Shown: positions 26,498-36,328, numbered from the stretch's first letter. The stretch: 64,000 bases of DNA from Hyphomonas sp. Mor2 (GCF_001854405.1 NZ_CP017718.1:2480001-2544000); one strand, 5' to 3'. The notes: generated from the letters alone by a model not told the origin. Made by a program: numbers and translations.

Positions 26498-27877
26498 ATG
26501 AGTAAAACCGGCCCTAATACCAATACCAAATCTGTGTTCATCAAGACCTATGGGTGCCAGATGAACGTTTATGATAGCGAGCGCATGAAAGATGTGCTCG
26601 CGCCCATAGGCTATGCGCCTGTGGACAGTCCGGATGGCGCCGATCTGGTTGTGCTGAACACGTGCCATATTCGCGAAAAAGCGACCGAGAAGGTCTATTC
26701 CGAACTCGGCCAGATGAAGAAGCTGAAACAGGCCCAGGGCGGCAAGATGACCATCGCGGTCGCTGGCTGCGTCGCCCAGGCCGAAGGCGCTGAGATCATG
26801 CGTCGCCAGCCCGCGGTCGATCTGGTGCTGGGCCCGCAGGCCTATCACAAGCTGCCGGAAATGATTGCTCGCGTGCATCGCTCGACCGGCGAACGACTCG
26901 AAACCGAGTTTGAGACGCTGGAAAAGTTCGATGCGCTGCCAAAGGCCCGCACCGCGGACGGCCCGACGGCGTTTCTTTCGGTCCAGGAAGGTTGCGACAA
27001 GTTCTGCACCTTCTGCGTCGTGCCTTATACGCGCGGCGCCGAGCTGTCGCGCCCGGTCGATGATATTGTGCTGGAAGCCCGCAATCTGGCGAGCCAGGGC
27101 GTGCGCGAAGTCCAGCTGCTCGGCCAGAATGTGAATGCCTATCATGGCGCTGCGCCCAAGGTTGACGGCGGCGATGAATGGACGCTTGCTCAATTGGTCC
27201 GGCATCTCTCGAAGATTGGCGGCTTTGACCGCATTCGCTACACGACCAGCCATCCGCGCGACATGGATGATGATCTGATCGCCGCGCACGCGGATACGCC
27301 GGAGCTGATGCCCTTCCTGCACCTGCCGGTTCAGTCGGGCTCTAACAATATCCTCAAAGCGATGAATCGCGGGCATACGCGCGAGCATTATCTCGACATC
27401 ATGCGCCGGATGAAAGAGGCGCGGCCCGATATGGCGCTGGCGTCGGACTTCATTGTTGGCTTCCCGGGCGAGAGCGACAAGGATTTCGAGGACACGATGG
27501 ATCTCGTCCGCGAGGTGGGTTACGCGATCGCTTATTCGTTCAAATATTCCGAGCGCCCAGGCACACCGGCGGCGGACATGTTCGGCCAGGTTCCTGAAGA
27601 CGTGAAGAATGAACGGTTGCAGGCGTTGCAAGCGCTGCTGCGTGAACAACAAACGGCGTTCAATGCCTCCAAGATCGGCGAAACGGTTTCGGTTCTGGTG
27701 ACCGGCAAAGGCCGGAACGAAGGTCAGATGCATGGCCGCTCGCCGTGGTTGCAAGCCGTGCATTTCGATGGCGGCGAAGAACTTGTCGGCCAGATCATCG
27801 ACGTTGAAATTACCGGCGCCAGCCTCAATTCCCTCGCTGGGCAGCTTCCCGGACAATCGAAAGAGGTGGCCGCTTGA
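26498..27877 (+). CDS. miaB: tRNA-2-methylthio-N6-dimethylallyladenosine synthase MiaB
   Basis: This is a radical-SAM methylthiotransferase of 459 residues that adds a methylthio group to position 37 of certain tRNAs. The N-terminal UPF0004 domain has the first cluster cysteine in [12 protein letters not shown] (C20). The radical-SAM motif is CDKFCTFC (C166, C170 and C173). LGQNVNAY and [12 protein letters not shown] are conserved MiaB blocks, and a TRAM domain ends the protein. It is the first gene of the miaB-phoH-ybeY-corC-lnt-xre run. Confidence 0.96.
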   Translation: MSKTGPNTNTKSVFIKTYGCQMNVYDSERMKDVLAPIGYAPVDSPDGADLVVLNTCHIREKATEKVYSELGQMKKLKQAQGGKMTIAVAGCVAQAEGAEIMRRQPAVDLVLGPQAYHKLPEMIARVHRSTGERLETEFETLEKFDALPKARTADGPTAFLSVQEGCDKFCTFCVVPYTRGAELSRPVDDIVLEARNLASQGVREVQLLGQNVNAYHGAAPKVDGGDEWTLAQLVRHLSKIGGFDRIRYTTSHPRDMDDDLIAAHADTPELMPFLHLPVQSGSNNILKAMNRGHTREHYLDIMRRMKEARPDMALASDFIVGFPGESDKDFEDTMDLVREVGYAIAYSFKYSERPGTPAADMFGQVPEDVKNERLQALQALLREQQTAFNASKIGETVSVLVTGKGRNEGQMHGRSPWLQAVHFDGGEELVGQIIDVEITGASLNSLAGQLPGQSKEVAA

Positions 27878-28827
27878 GCCAGATCTGGGAACCGAGGGAC
27901 GCGGCGCTCTTACCAGTGATTTGCGGGCCCAATCACAAGAATCTCCTGCTGCTCGAAACCAAGCTGGCAGACGGCGACCTGAAAGCCGAAAGCCAGGGCG
28001 GCGGCATCCGGCTGCAAGGCTCGGCCGATGCCATTGCCACGGCGGAGCTGGCGCTGACTGCTTTTGAAGCCACGCTGAGCAAGAATCCCGATGCCGGCCT
28101 GCCTGCGCTGGAAGGCGCACTGGAACAGGCCCGTACGCCGGATCAGAGCTACCAGACCCTGACGGGCCTGAAAGTTCCGATCAAGCCGCAAACCAATACG
28201 CAGGCCAAGTATCTCGATCTGCTGACCGGCACCAAGAATGATCTCATCTTCGGAGTCGGCCCCGCGGGTACAGGCAAGACGTTCCTCGCCGTCGCGGCGG
28301 GCGCAGCGGCGCTGAAGAACAAGTCGGCCTCACGCCTGATTATCACCCGGCCCGCGGTCGAGGCAGGCGAGAATCTCGGCTTCTTGCCAGGCGATCTGGA
28401 AGAAAAAGTCGAGCCCTACCTGCGGCCGATCTGGGACGCGCTGGACGAGACCCTGGGCGCCGACCAGGCCGGACGTTTACGCGAGAAGCGTGTGATCGAA
28501 GTCGCCCCGCTTGCCTTCATGCGCGGACGAACTCTGAAGAATGCCTTCGTGATCATGGACGAGGCACAAAATGCCACAGTCGCCCAGATGAAGATGGTGC
28601 TGACCCGGCTCGGCCGTGACAGCCGAATGGTCGTCACCGGCGACCCGGGCCAGGTCGACCTGCCACGCAATCAGCCGTCCGGGCTCGCGCATGCCTTGCG
28701 GATCCTGCGCGGCGTTGAAGGGGTTGGACGGGTCACATTCTCTGCCAATGATGTCCGGCGGCACGCATTGGTGAGCCGGATTATCCGTGCCTATGATCAG
28801 GATGCCGAGCAAAAGCGCGATGATTGA
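27874..28827 (+). CDS. phoH: PhoH family ATPase (PhoL type)
   Basis: This PhoH/PhoL-type protein has 317 residues, with an N-terminal KH-like region followed by the P-loop domain. Walker A is [11 protein letters not shown] (K135). [19 protein letters not shown] and [10 protein letters not shown], the Walker B, are family signatures, as is [13 protein letters not shown]. The family is linked to RNA metabolism and ribosome maturation, consistent with ybeY following. It begins with TTG overlapping the miaB TGA stop by four bases. Confidence 0.94.
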   Translation: MSQIWEPRDAALLPVICGPNHKNLLLLETKLADGDLKAESQGGGIRLQGSADAIATAELALTAFEATLSKNPDAGLPALEGALEQARTPDQSYQTLTGLKVPIKPQTNTQAKYLDLLTGTKNDLIFGVGPAGTGKTFLAVAAGAAALKNKSASRLIITRPAVEAGENLGFLPGDLEEKVEPYLRPIWDALDETLGADQAGRLREKRVIEVAPLAFMRGRTLKNAFVIMDEAQNATVAQMKMVLTRLGRDSRMVVTGDPGQVDLPRNQPSGLAHALRILRGVEGVGRVTFSANDVRRHALVSRIIRAYDQDAEQKRDD

Positions 28828-29266
28828 GCTTGATCTGCGCATCGCCGCGCCCGCCTGGGACGAGGCCTTGACACACCTCCCGGACATCTGCCAGGCGGCG
28901 CTGAACGCGGGCGCTACTCAAAAAGGGGCGACGGGTGAGGTCAGCGTGTTGCTCACTGATGATGAAGAGATCCAGACGCTCAATCGCGACTGGCGCAATA
29001 AAGACAAGCCGACAGATGTCTTGTCTTTTCCCGCCAGCGAGATGGACGCGCCATTTCTGGGCGACATCGCGGTCAGTCTGGGCGTCACACAAAAGGATGC
29101 CGCGGTGCGCGGGATTGCGCTCGATCAACACCTTTCCCATCTGCTGATCCATGGATTGATGCATCTCTTGGGGCATGACCACAAAGATGACACAGAGGCA
29201 GCTGAGATGGAGTCGCTGGAGATCGCGGCGCTTGCATCCCTGGGCTGGCCTGATCCATATAAGTAG
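28820..29266 (+). CDS. ybeY: Endoribonuclease YbeY
   Basis: This is a zinc-dependent single-strand-specific endoribonuclease of 148 residues, involved in 16S rRNA 3'-end maturation and ribosome quality control. The metal motif is complete: HGLMHLLGHDH (H111, H115 and H121). NRDWRNKDKPTDVLSFP is the conserved upstream block. It overlaps the phoH end by eight bases, so coupling is likely. An in-frame start at 28787 lies inside phoH and is not needed. Confidence 0.95.
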   Translation: MIELDLRIAAPAWDEALTHLPDICQAALNAGATQKGATGEVSVLLTDDEEIQTLNRDWRNKDKPTDVLSFPASEMDAPFLGDIAVSLGVTQKDAAVRGIALDQHLSHLLIHGLMHLLGHDHKDDTEAAEMESLEIAALASLGWPDPYK

Positions 29267-29298
29267 GGCGCGAGTCGCGCGTCAGGACCTGAAAGAGA

Positions 29299-30123
29299 AT
29301 GTCGGAAGGACGAAAAGGCTTGTTTGGCCTGTTTAAGAAAAACGAAGACGCAGCAGAGGACCCTGCTCCGGAAGACCCGATAGGGCCATCGCAAACCGAG
29401 ATGCGGCTGCGCATCGTCGAATTTGAAAGCGCGCGCGTGGACGATGTCATGATCCCTCGCGCCGAGATTATCGGAGTCGAACTCTCCACCTCCCTGGAAG
29501 ACCTGATCCAGCTCTATGCCAACGAGGCGCATTCCCGCCTGCCGGTCTATCGCGAAACGCTGGATGACCCGGTCGGGGTGGTACATATCCGCGACGTCAT
29601 CACCGAAATTGCCCGTGCCAATGGCGAAGAGAAAGATCCTGAAGATACCCCGCTGGAGCGATTGCGGCGCGATATCCTGTTTGTCCCGCCGTCCATGCCT
29701 TTGCCCGATCTGCTGGTGAAGATGCAGGCCTCGCGCACGCACCTGGCCCTGGTCGTCGACGAGTATGGTGGCACTGACGGGCTGGTCAGCCTGGAAGACC
29801 TGGTCGAGGAAATTGTCGGCGAGATTGAAGATGAGCATGATGAAGAAGTCGCCATGCTGGTACGCCGCGGCCGTCTTGCCTGGGAAGTGGACGCCCGTAT
29901 GGAAACCGAGGATTTCGCCGAAGAAACGGGCCTGGAACTCGAACTAGAAGACCATGATGTCGACACGCTGGGCGGTGTCGCCTTCGCTCTGGCAGGGCGC
30001 GTGCCCTTACGCGGCGAGGTGCTGCCGCACCCCAAAGGCGTCGACATTGAAATTCTCGATTCGGACGCCCGGCGCATTCACCGCCTCGTGGTCCGCCAAC
30101 CCGCTTCGGAGCTGAAAGCATGA
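29299..30123 (+). CDS. corC: CorC/HlyC-type CBS-domain protein
   Basis: This is a soluble protein of 274 residues with a tandem CBS-domain pair (about 50-190) and a C-terminal CorC_HlyC domain (about 195-270, [21 protein letters not shown] lead-in). It lacks the N-terminal DUF21 membrane domain of MgtE-associated relatives, so it is the CorC type. CBS pairs bind adenine nucleotides. The family is linked to Mg2+/Co2+ efflux, but in this conserved operon the role is mostly unproven. It ends in a four-base ATGA overlap with lnt. Confidence 0.9.
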   Translation: MSEGRKGLFGLFKKNEDAAEDPAPEDPIGPSQTEMRLRIVEFESARVDDVMIPRAEIIGVELSTSLEDLIQLYANEAHSRLPVYRETLDDPVGVVHIRDVITEIARANGEEKDPEDTPLERLRRDILFVPPSMPLPDLLVKMQASRTHLALVVDEYGGTDGLVSLEDLVEEIVGEIEDEHDEEVAMLVRRGRLAWEVDARMETEDFAEETGLELELEDHDVDTLGGVAFALAGRVPLRGEVLPHPKGVDIEILDSDARRIHRLVVRQPASELKA

Positions 30124-31796
30124 TCGAACAAGGCCACGCGCGCAGCCACGGTTTGCGCGCGTTCACCGCTCTCCATGAGGCGATTGCCCGGGTGCGCGGA
30201 ATGACTGCGAGTCTGTTCGCGATCCTGCTCGGCGCCTTTTGCGCGCTTGGGTTTGCCCCGTTTCACCTGACCCCGGCCCTGGTTGTAGCCTTTGTCGGAT
30301 TGATCTGGATGCTTGATGGCGCGCGGTCACAGAAACGCTGGGGGCGCGCCATGTTCTGGCGGGGGTGGGCTTTTGCCTTCGGTTACTTCCTCGTCGGGAT
30401 GTATTGGACCGCCCTGCCCTTCCTGGTCGAGCCAGAAAAACACGCCGTCTTCCTGTGGATGCCACTCATTGCTCTTCCCGGTGGAATGGCCTTGATCTGG
30501 GGCGCGGCGTGCGCGCTCGGGGGCGCGTTCTGGTCCGCATCTCCCTCCCGCGTGTTCATATTTGCGCTATTTCTCGGCGGCGCGGAATTGGTCCGAGGAA
30601 CCCTGTTTGGTGGGTTTCCGTGGAATCTGCCCGGCACGACCTGGGCGCCTGGCGGCGCGCTCTCGCAAGTGGCATCGCTGGGCGGGATTTACTGGCTGAC
30701 CCTGATGACCCTGTTCATCGCCGGCGCGCCGGCCGGTCTGGTCGACACACGCGATGATCGCAGCGTTCTTGGACGTGCCCTGCCCGTCCTGATGGCCGTT
30801 GCCCTGATTGGGTTTTCCTGGGCCTGGGGCTCTCAGCGCCTGGCCAATGACACGGTCATGACGGAGCGAACCGTGCTGCTGATGGATGCCGGCGTCCCGC
30901 AAGCCGTGAAGTTTGACGAAGGCGGCGTCCCCGTCATCGTGCGCTATCTTGAGCTGATGCAGGAGGTTCCAAGTGAGGCTGGCGATATCATCATCTGGCC
31001 GGAAGGCGCGTTTCCATTTGGACTGCTGCCAAACCGCGAGCGGCGCAACACGCTGGACCCCCTGCCAATGGATTATGTCCAGGAAGTGCTCGGACGGCGT
31101 GCGCTGATCGCTGGAACCGGTCGCGGCGACACGCTGGAGGACGGGACAGAGGTCGATCGCAATAGTCTGGTCATGTTTACGGCTGGCGAGACGGGCGCGA
31201 ATTGGGCCGGGCTTTATGACAAGCACCGCTTGGTGCCGTTTGGCGAGTTACCGGCAACAGAGATCATTCCTTTTGGCGATCAGCTCTCTGGAATCCTGCC
31301 GAGCGGGATGCAGCGAAGCGCACGGGCTGGATTTGTGCCCGGCGCCGGTCCGACTGTATTGCTGCCGCAGGTTGGGGCGCCGCCCTTCATTCCCTTGATC
31401 TGCTATGAGGCACTCTTCCCGGAGGCGGTCCGCAAGGCGGAGCCGCAAAGGGAGGCGGCTGAGTGGATTGTCGTAATCTCGAACGATGCCTGGTTCGGGG
31501 CCGGTCTTGGCCCGGCGCAGCATTATGCGCAAAACCGCTACCGCGCGATTGAAAGTGGCCTGCCGATGGCGCGCGTCGCGACGCGCGGGATGACGGCCAT
31601 GGTGGATGGTTATGGTCGCGAAATCGCCCGCGGCAATCCGGCTGAAAACGACCCGGCTGGATGGCGTTCCGCGGTTGTAAGGACAGGTTTGCCAGCAAGG
31701 CTAGAAAACCCGCCATATCAGCGCTTCGGAGAGACGTTTTACTGGTTGACTCTTGTCCTTTTTGGTGGACTAGCCTTTGTGAGCTGGCGACGTTAG
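30120..31796 (+). CDS. lnt: Apolipoprotein N-acyltransferase
   Basis: This is Lnt, the inner-membrane enzyme that adds the third acyl chain to lipoproteins after LspA. The protein has 558 residues. Its N-terminal half has about eight transmembrane helices, and the C-terminal half is a carbon-nitrogen hydrolase domain. The catalytic triad is E295 (WPEGAFPF), K368 (YDKHRLVPFGE) and C428 (ICYEALFPE). A final helix (about 535-555) closes the protein. The ATG overlaps corC by four bases. Confidence 0.95.
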   Translation: MIEQGHARSHGLRAFTALHEAIARVRGMTASLFAILLGAFCALGFAPFHLTPALVVAFVGLIWMLDGARSQKRWGRAMFWRGWAFAFGYFLVGMYWTALPFLVEPEKHAVFLWMPLIALPGGMALIWGAACALGGAFWSASPSRVFIFALFLGGAELVRGTLFGGFPWNLPGTTWAPGGALSQVASLGGIYWLTLMTLFIAGAPAGLVDTRDDRSVLGRALPVLMAVALIGFSWAWGSQRLANDTVMTERTVLLMDAGVPQAVKFDEGGVPVIVRYLELMQEVPSEAGDIIIWPEGAFPFGLLPNRERRNTLDPLPMDYVQEVLGRRALIAGTGRGDTLEDGTEVDRNSLVMFTAGETGANWAGLYDKHRLVPFGELPATEIIPFGDQLSGILPSGMQRSARAGFVPGAGPTVLLPQVGAPPFIPLICYEALFPEAVRKAEPQREAAEWIVVISNDAWFGAGLGPAQHYAQNRYRAIESGLPMARVATRGMTAMVDGYGREIARGNPAENDPAGWRSAVVRTGLPARLENPPYQRFGETFYWLTLVLFGGLAFVSWRR

Positions 31797-31831
31797 AATC
31801 ACAATAAAAGTATACGCAAGAAGAGTGGCGG

Positions 31832-32254
31832 ATGTCAGAAAACAAAACACCAAGCGGAATAGATCGAATTGTTGGACAGCGCCTGCGCTGGCGCCGCCGT
31901 GAATTGAAACTGACTCAGGAACAACTCGGTGAGAAACTCGGACTGACCTTTCAGCAAGTCCAGAAATACGAGAAAGGCGTCAATCGGATCTCGGCTGGCC
32001 GCCTGTTCGAGATCGCTCAGGCGCTCGGCATCACGATCACCTATTTCTATGAAGGCGTTGACGAGCTGCTGGAAAATCCCGCCACCGTAAGCGTACATGA
32101 GCAGGATCATCCGCCGACCTTGCCAGTGATTGATACCGAAGCCATGGAACTGGTCACGGCCTTTCAGAAGATTGGCGACAAATCGCTGCGTCGATCGCTG
32201 CTCGAGACCATTCGCGCTGCAGCCGCCACATCAGATCTCTCCCCGGACGCCTGA
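31832..32254 (+). CDS. XRE-family transcriptional regulator
   Basis: This is a helix-turn-helix regulator of 140 residues. The N-terminal Cro/CI domain spans about 14-70 and reads IVGQRLRWRRRELKLTQEQL then LTFQQVQKYEKG. This form is common in alphaproteobacteria and often follows lnt, with metK and trmB next. Here neither of those follows. The C-terminal half is a short acidic dimerisation-like tail without a sensor domain. The regulated genes are unknown. Confidence 0.88.
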   Translation: MSENKTPSGIDRIVGQRLRWRRRELKLTQEQLGEKLGLTFQQVQKYEKGVNRISAGRLFEIAQALGITITYFYEGVDELLENPATVSVHEQDHPPTLPVIDTEAMELVTAFQKIGDKSLRRSLLETIRAAAATSDLSPDA

Positions 32255-32332
32255 GCGCGGTCAAACCGGACCCAGCCGCTGTGGCCGCGATGCGACACAG
32301 GAAAGATTTCGCACCTGCAACAAATAATCAGT

Positions 32333-32361
32333 GGTTGCTTTGCCGCACTGCACAAGCAACC
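32333..32361. promoter_or_regulatory. Inverted repeat before the 3-hydroxybutyryl-CoA dehydrogenase gene
   Basis: GGTTGCTT (32333-32340) and AAGCAACC (32354-32361) are exact reverse complements separated by 13 bases. They lie about 40 bases before the TTG start at 32403, where an operator or a 5'-leader hairpin is expected. No run of T residues follows, so it is unlikely to be a terminator. Confidence 0.4.
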
Positions 32362-32402
32362 TATCTCGTCTAAGATATACTATTGCTGACGGGAGAGCAG
32401 TT

Positions 32403-33281
32403 TTGTCGGATATCAAGACGATTGGCGTCGTAGGCGCAGGTCAGATGGGCAATGGCATCGCACATGTGTGCGCATTGGCCGGGTACGACGTGATCCTGAA
32501 TGACGTGTCCAAGGATGCCCTCGAGAACGGCCTGGTGACGATCGAAAAGAACATGACGCGCCAGGTTTCGCGTGAAGCGATTAGCCTCGAGGACATGAAA
32601 GCCGCGCAATCACGGATCAAGACGAGCGTTGAACTCGTCCCATTCGCTGGCGTCGATCTCGCCATTGAGGCGGCAACGGAAAATCGCGACGTCAAAGAGA
32701 AGATCTTCGCCGCCCTCTGCAATGTGGTGCCGGCGCACGCCTATCTGGCAACCAATACATCGTCCATTTCTGTCACCCGTCTGGCCTCGACCACGGATCG
32801 TCCGGAGAAGTTTATCGGTCTGCACTTCATGAATCCGGTGCCGCTGATGCAGCTGATGGAAATCATTCGCGGCCTCGCCACTGATCAGGACACCTATGAA
32901 ATGGCCACCGGGTTCGCTGAGCGCCTCGGCAAGACCACGACGAATGCGGAAGACTATCCCGCGTTTATTGTGAACCGAATCCTGGTGCCGATGATCAATG
33001 AAGCGGTCTACGCGCTGTATGAAGGCGTCGGTACGGTCGAGAGCATCGACACGGCCATGCGGCTCGGCGCCAACCATCCGATGGGGCCTTTGACGCTGGC
33101 GGATTTCATTGGTCTCGATACATGTCTGTCAATCATGCAGGTCCTGCATGACGGCCTCGCCGACACCAAGTATCGACCTTGCCCCCTTCTGGTGAAATAT
33201 GTCGAAGCCGGCTGGCTCGGCCGTAAGGCTGGCCGCGGGTTCTATGATTATAGCGGTGATGCGCCGGTACCGACGCGGTAG
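32403..33281 (+). CDS. 3-hydroxybutyryl-CoA dehydrogenase
   Basis: This is an NAD(P)-dependent 3-hydroxyacyl-CoA dehydrogenase of the single-function PaaH/Hbd type, 292 residues. The nucleotide fold is GVVGAGQMGNGIAHV (G11, G13, G16). The catalytic histidine is H141 in LHFMNPVPLMQL, with the glutamate in MEII soon after. The C-terminal domain carries MGPLTLADFIGLDT. It oxidises 3-hydroxybutyryl-CoA in fatty-acid or PHB metabolism. The TTG at 32403 with a GGGAGA site is preferred over the ORF edge at 32331, which runs through the inverted repeat. Confidence 0.93.
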   Translation: MSDIKTIGVVGAGQMGNGIAHVCALAGYDVILNDVSKDALENGLVTIEKNMTRQVSREAISLEDMKAAQSRIKTSVELVPFAGVDLAIEAATENRDVKEKIFAALCNVVPAHAYLATNTSSISVTRLASTTDRPEKFIGLHFMNPVPLMQLMEIIRGLATDQDTYEMATGFAERLGKTTTNAEDYPAFIVNRILVPMINEAVYALYEGVGTVESIDTAMRLGANHPMGPLTLADFIGLDTCLSIMQVLHDGLADTKYRPCPLLVKYVEAGWLGRKAGRGFYDYSGDAPVPTR

Positions 33282-33341
33282 GGGTTAAACGCGATTGAGG
33301 TTCTTGTCGGCGGCCTCTCCCTCGTTGTCCATCTGGATCGC

Positions 33342-34574
33342 TCAGACGGTTTCAAAGTGTGGTAACCCAAGCGCTTCGCGATAAGACCGATGAAAATGAT
33401 GCAAGACCGGTTCATTCCGGCCAAATAATGCCTCGCCCGCAAGACCGCTTTCCGCGGCCTGTTGTTGGTACTCCCCCATGACATAATCTTCGTGTTCGAT
33501 CGTGCTGGTAAAGACCTCCAACGATGCCTCGAAAGAGGGACTCCGTCCGGGCCCCGAAGAGGAGTAAGTGTCTTTGACGGCTTGTTCTCTTTCTTCTTCG
33601 CTCAGGGCTGCCGCCTGATCGTAGGCTGCCTTGGTAAAATAGATGGAGACCTGTGAGATGGACCGACCCGGATTGTCCGCATCAGGATAGATGCGCACCA
33701 GTGAAACTGTATCGCCTGCCCAAAACATCTGGATGTTCGGAAACAAGTGATACGCGACAAATGTCCCGCGTTGAATTTCCCAATCTTCTTCCGGCATGTC
33801 TCGAAACTCGTTGATGCCCTGACTGGCTGTGGTGAACCTGTGATTGCGACCGAACTCCTCGTAATGCGTGTTGTTGCCTATGAAGATTTGGCCGAGCGTA
33901 TTCTTGTGCAGTTTCTGGAAGTGATATGTTTCACCGAACGTGTCATTCGCGAGTTTCCAGTTCAGTTTCATATCAATCGTCTTGTTCGCGCCAAACACGT
34001 ATTCATCGAATCCAATCGACCTCATCTCCTGGAGCAGATCGCGTCCGAGCAATGCCTCGACATCGAGTTTACCGCTCGGGTTGGGATGGATAAACAACAT
34101 TCCGGCCGCCTCGACAGCCGGCAGCTCAATCAAACCGCGGCAGGATTTATCGACGTCGCCAAAATCACTTTGATCGGAAACAGCGATAAGCTCGCCAGAG
34201 GTTGAATAAGACCAGGCGTGAAATGGGCAAACAAACAATTTTCGCTTTCCGCGCGGTTTCGTTTCAACACGTGTCGCCCGGTGCCTGCAAATATTCAGGA
34301 ATGCTCGAAACCGTCCAGTTGAATCTCGCGTTGCGATGACCGGAACACCAAAATCGTTCATTGTCAGAAAGCAGTTCTCGGCCGGCAAATCACCCGACAG
34401 ACCGATCATCTGAGGATGATCCTGAAAGAACACTTGCCATTCGGTTTGCGCGAGATCGGGATCGGCATAGATCGAATTCGGAACTTTATATTGAACGCCA
34501 GCATCCATGTTCGATTTCTCATCGATCTGCCTCATCAGTTCTTTGAGAATGCTGACCTGAAGTTCTTGATCCAT
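33342..34574 (-). CDS. Rieske-type aromatic-ring-hydroxylating oxygenase, alpha subunit-like
   Basis: This is a Rieske non-heme iron oxygenase large subunit, 410 residues. The Rieske [2Fe-2S] ligands are C96/H98 and C116/H119 (CRH and CPFH). The mononuclear iron site is DTFGETYHFQKLH, with H218 and H223 bridged by D211. By eye the gene is lower in GC (about 48-52%) than its neighbours, so recent transfer is plausible. The substrate is unknown. No beta subunit, ferredoxin or reductase gene is adjacent. The ATG at 34574 has a GGGAGG site. Confidence 0.88.
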   Translation of the reverse strand: MDQELQVSILKELMRQIDEKSNMDAGVQYKVPNSIYADPDLAQTEWQVFFQDHPQMIGLSGDLPAENCFLTMNDFGVPVIATRDSTGRFRAFLNICRHRATRVETKPRGKRKLFVCPFHAWSYSTSGELIAVSDQSDFGDVDKSCRGLIELPAVEAAGMLFIHPNPSGKLDVEALLGRDLLQEMRSIGFDEYVFGANKTIDMKLNWKLANDTFGETYHFQKLHKNTLGQIFIGNNTHYEEFGRNHRFTTASQGINEFRDMPEEDWEIQRGTFVAYHLFPNIQMFWAGDTVSLVRIYPDADNPGRSISQVSIYFTKAAYDQAAALSEEEREQAVKDTYSSSGPGRSPSFEASLEVFTSTIEHEDYVMGEYQQQAAESGLAGEALFGRNEPVLHHFHRSYREALGLPHFETV

Positions 34575-34719
34575 CGGTGCCTCCCGCACGAATTTGCTTT
34601 CATCGTTTAGAAGTTTCGGCTGGTTACCGCCGGGGAAGTAAAATCAGGCCCCCGAATCGAGACCATTCGGGGCTATGCGTGAACGTCCGCCCCTGACCCG
34701 GAGCAAGCCGTCGAAGCCC

Positions 34720-35832
34720 CTAGCTCCGCCAGCGCAGAACAGTCGGTTTGATCTTGTTCTTGAAGGCGCGTCCGGCCTTGCGGGAGGCGGCCCATTCCTT
34801 CTTGAGCATCTGATACCACTTGGCCTGGACATCGATATCGTCGATCCACATCATCGCCTTCTGGTGTTCCATGCCGAGATTTTGCAGATCGACCATGTCC
34901 CCGTCCTGACGCAGAAATTTGCGCGCCATCGGTTTGGCGATCGGAATGGCAAGATGCAGCAGCGGGGCGCCTGTCCACCAGGTCAACTGCGTGATCCGCG
35001 TGCGTTTCGGGGCCTCTGGCGTCAGGCAGGTCAGCGTCAGCAGTCGGGCCTTGTCGTTGGAAATAATCTCCCATCGGAATCCGGGCAGCTGAAAATGAAT
35101 TTCTGTCTCTACGTCGTCGCCGAACACCCATTTATAGAGTTTCGAGTTTGAGCTTGGTTTATGGCGATCGATCGCCCAGCCGCGATCGGCCGGTATGAAC
35201 GGCTTTTCCTTGAGTTTCAGCCCCACAGAAGGCGGGCGCCACCACCATTGATTGTGGACAAAAGGCACGTGCGCCGGGTCCATCAGACCGACCACGGCAT
35301 CGTCCATATGGGCGTTGAACACATCCTCGATGACAAATTTCGGCTTTTCCGGCAGCGGCCCGAATTGCGGCGCCGGGACGTCAGGCGCTCCGGCGAAACG
35401 AGGATCGTCCGCGATGAAGACATAGATGGCGCCATGCGCTTCATGCACCGGATAGCGCCGCACCTTCACCTTGGCGGGATCATAAGGCTCGTCGCCGGTC
35501 AGGCTCGGCATGTGCCGACACACACCATCAGTGCCAAATCGCCAGCCATGATAGGGGCATTCCAGCGTCGCCTCACCCTCGGTCTCAACCTGCCGTCCAG
35601 CGCTCAGTGGCACGAGGCGATGCGGGCAGATATCCCGCAATGCGAAGACTTCGCCCTGATCGGTACGCGCAATCACGAGAGGCTGTCCCAGAACGATCCG
35701 GCGCACCTGTTTGCCGGCTTTCAGCTCTGACGACACACAGGCAAGGTACCAGCTGTCGGTGAGCCAGCCTTCCGGGGTCAGACCGGTCTGTGTCTTGGGT
35801 TTGGTCTCGATGAGTGTGTTGGTGTCGGCCAT
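34720..35832 (-). CDS. Rieske oxygenase, PaO/vanillate-demethylase-like
   Basis: This is a second Rieske oxygenase of 370 residues. The Rieske site is CPHRLVPLSAGR (C69/H71) and CPYHGWRFG (C92/H95). The mononuclear iron region is DPAHVPFVHNQWWW. It resembles the demethylase or pheophorbide-oxygenase-like group rather than the ring-dioxygenase alpha subunit at 33342. Its GC content matches the background. It starts 13 bases after the WGR-like gene and is probably cotranscribed with it. No electron-transfer partner is encoded here, and the substrate is unknown. Confidence 0.87.
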   Translation of the reverse strand: MADTNTLIETKPKTQTGLTPEGWLTDSWYLACVSSELKAGKQVRRIVLGQPLVIARTDQGEVFALRDICPHRLVPLSAGRQVETEGEATLECPYHGWRFGTDGVCRHMPSLTGDEPYDPAKVKVRRYPVHEAHGAIYVFIADDPRFAGAPDVPAPQFGPLPEKPKFVIEDVFNAHMDDAVVGLMDPAHVPFVHNQWWWRPPSVGLKLKEKPFIPADRGWAIDRHKPSSNSKLYKWVFGDDVETEIHFQLPGFRWEIISNDKARLLTLTCLTPEAPKRTRITQLTWWTGAPLLHLAIPIAKPMARKFLRQDGDMVDLQNLGMEHQKAMMWIDDIDVQAKWYQMLKKEWAASRKAGRAFKNKIKPTVLRWRS

Positions 35833-35845
35833 GCCCAACCTATAG

Positions 35846-36328
35846 CTATTCCTGATAGATGCGGGAATAGTCAGCAAACTCCGTGCCTGTCATTTGTTCT
35901 TCAATGCGCGTGCGGGCAAGGTCGGGGTCCAGAACACGGCACGTCAGCTCGATCGCCGTATCTGTTACGGTTTCCCCCTCGCAGAAGCCGAGACCCGTCC
36001 ACCCGAGCACCTCGGAGAGCGCCTCCTCCGCCTCACGGATTTTTAAGACGTCGTCGCGCCGCCAGGCGTCGGATAGCAGGAATTCGACGATCAGGGTCTG
36101 ATAGTCACCGGGGTCAATCTCGGTAAACCCGAGGGCTCGCGCCGGATCCAGCAAGTCGTCGACCTGCCTCTCCAGCGATCGCAACAGTTTGATCCGGTGC
36201 GCGTCAGTGTCCCCGCGCGTGCCCACCATTCCCCAGTGTTCGATGATGCGGCGCGGTTTCAGCTCGACCCAGACCTCGTGATAGGCGGCGATCTTTCCAG
36301 TTTCATCGCGTTTGAAAAGTCTGAACAT
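35846..36328 (-). CDS. WGR-like small protein
   Basis: This protein has 160 residues. Its N-terminus (residues 10-50, including YHEVWVELKPRRIIEHWGMV) resembles the WGR domain found with PARP and MolR-like proteins, where it binds nucleic acid. The rest is acidic and helical and not recognised. No ADP-ribosyltransferase domain is attached. The ATG at 36328 follows an AGGA site; the ORF edge is 36364. It heads a minus-strand group with the two Rieske genes and is divergent from the ABC/TIR operon. Confidence 0.55.
   Translation of the reverse strand: MFRLFKRDETGKIAAYHEVWVELKPRRIIEHWGMVGTRGDTDAHRIKLLRSLERQVDDLLDPARALGFTEIDPGDYQTLIVEFLLSDAWRRDDVLKIREAEEALSEVLGWTGLGFCEGETVTDTAIELTCRVLDPDLARTRIEEQMTGTEFADYSRIYQE

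Noticed and set aside
26480-28120. 546-codon antisense ORF across miaB and phoH
   Set aside because: miaB and phoH are certain from their motifs. Long antisense frames are expected in high-GC coding DNA, and this one has no family match.
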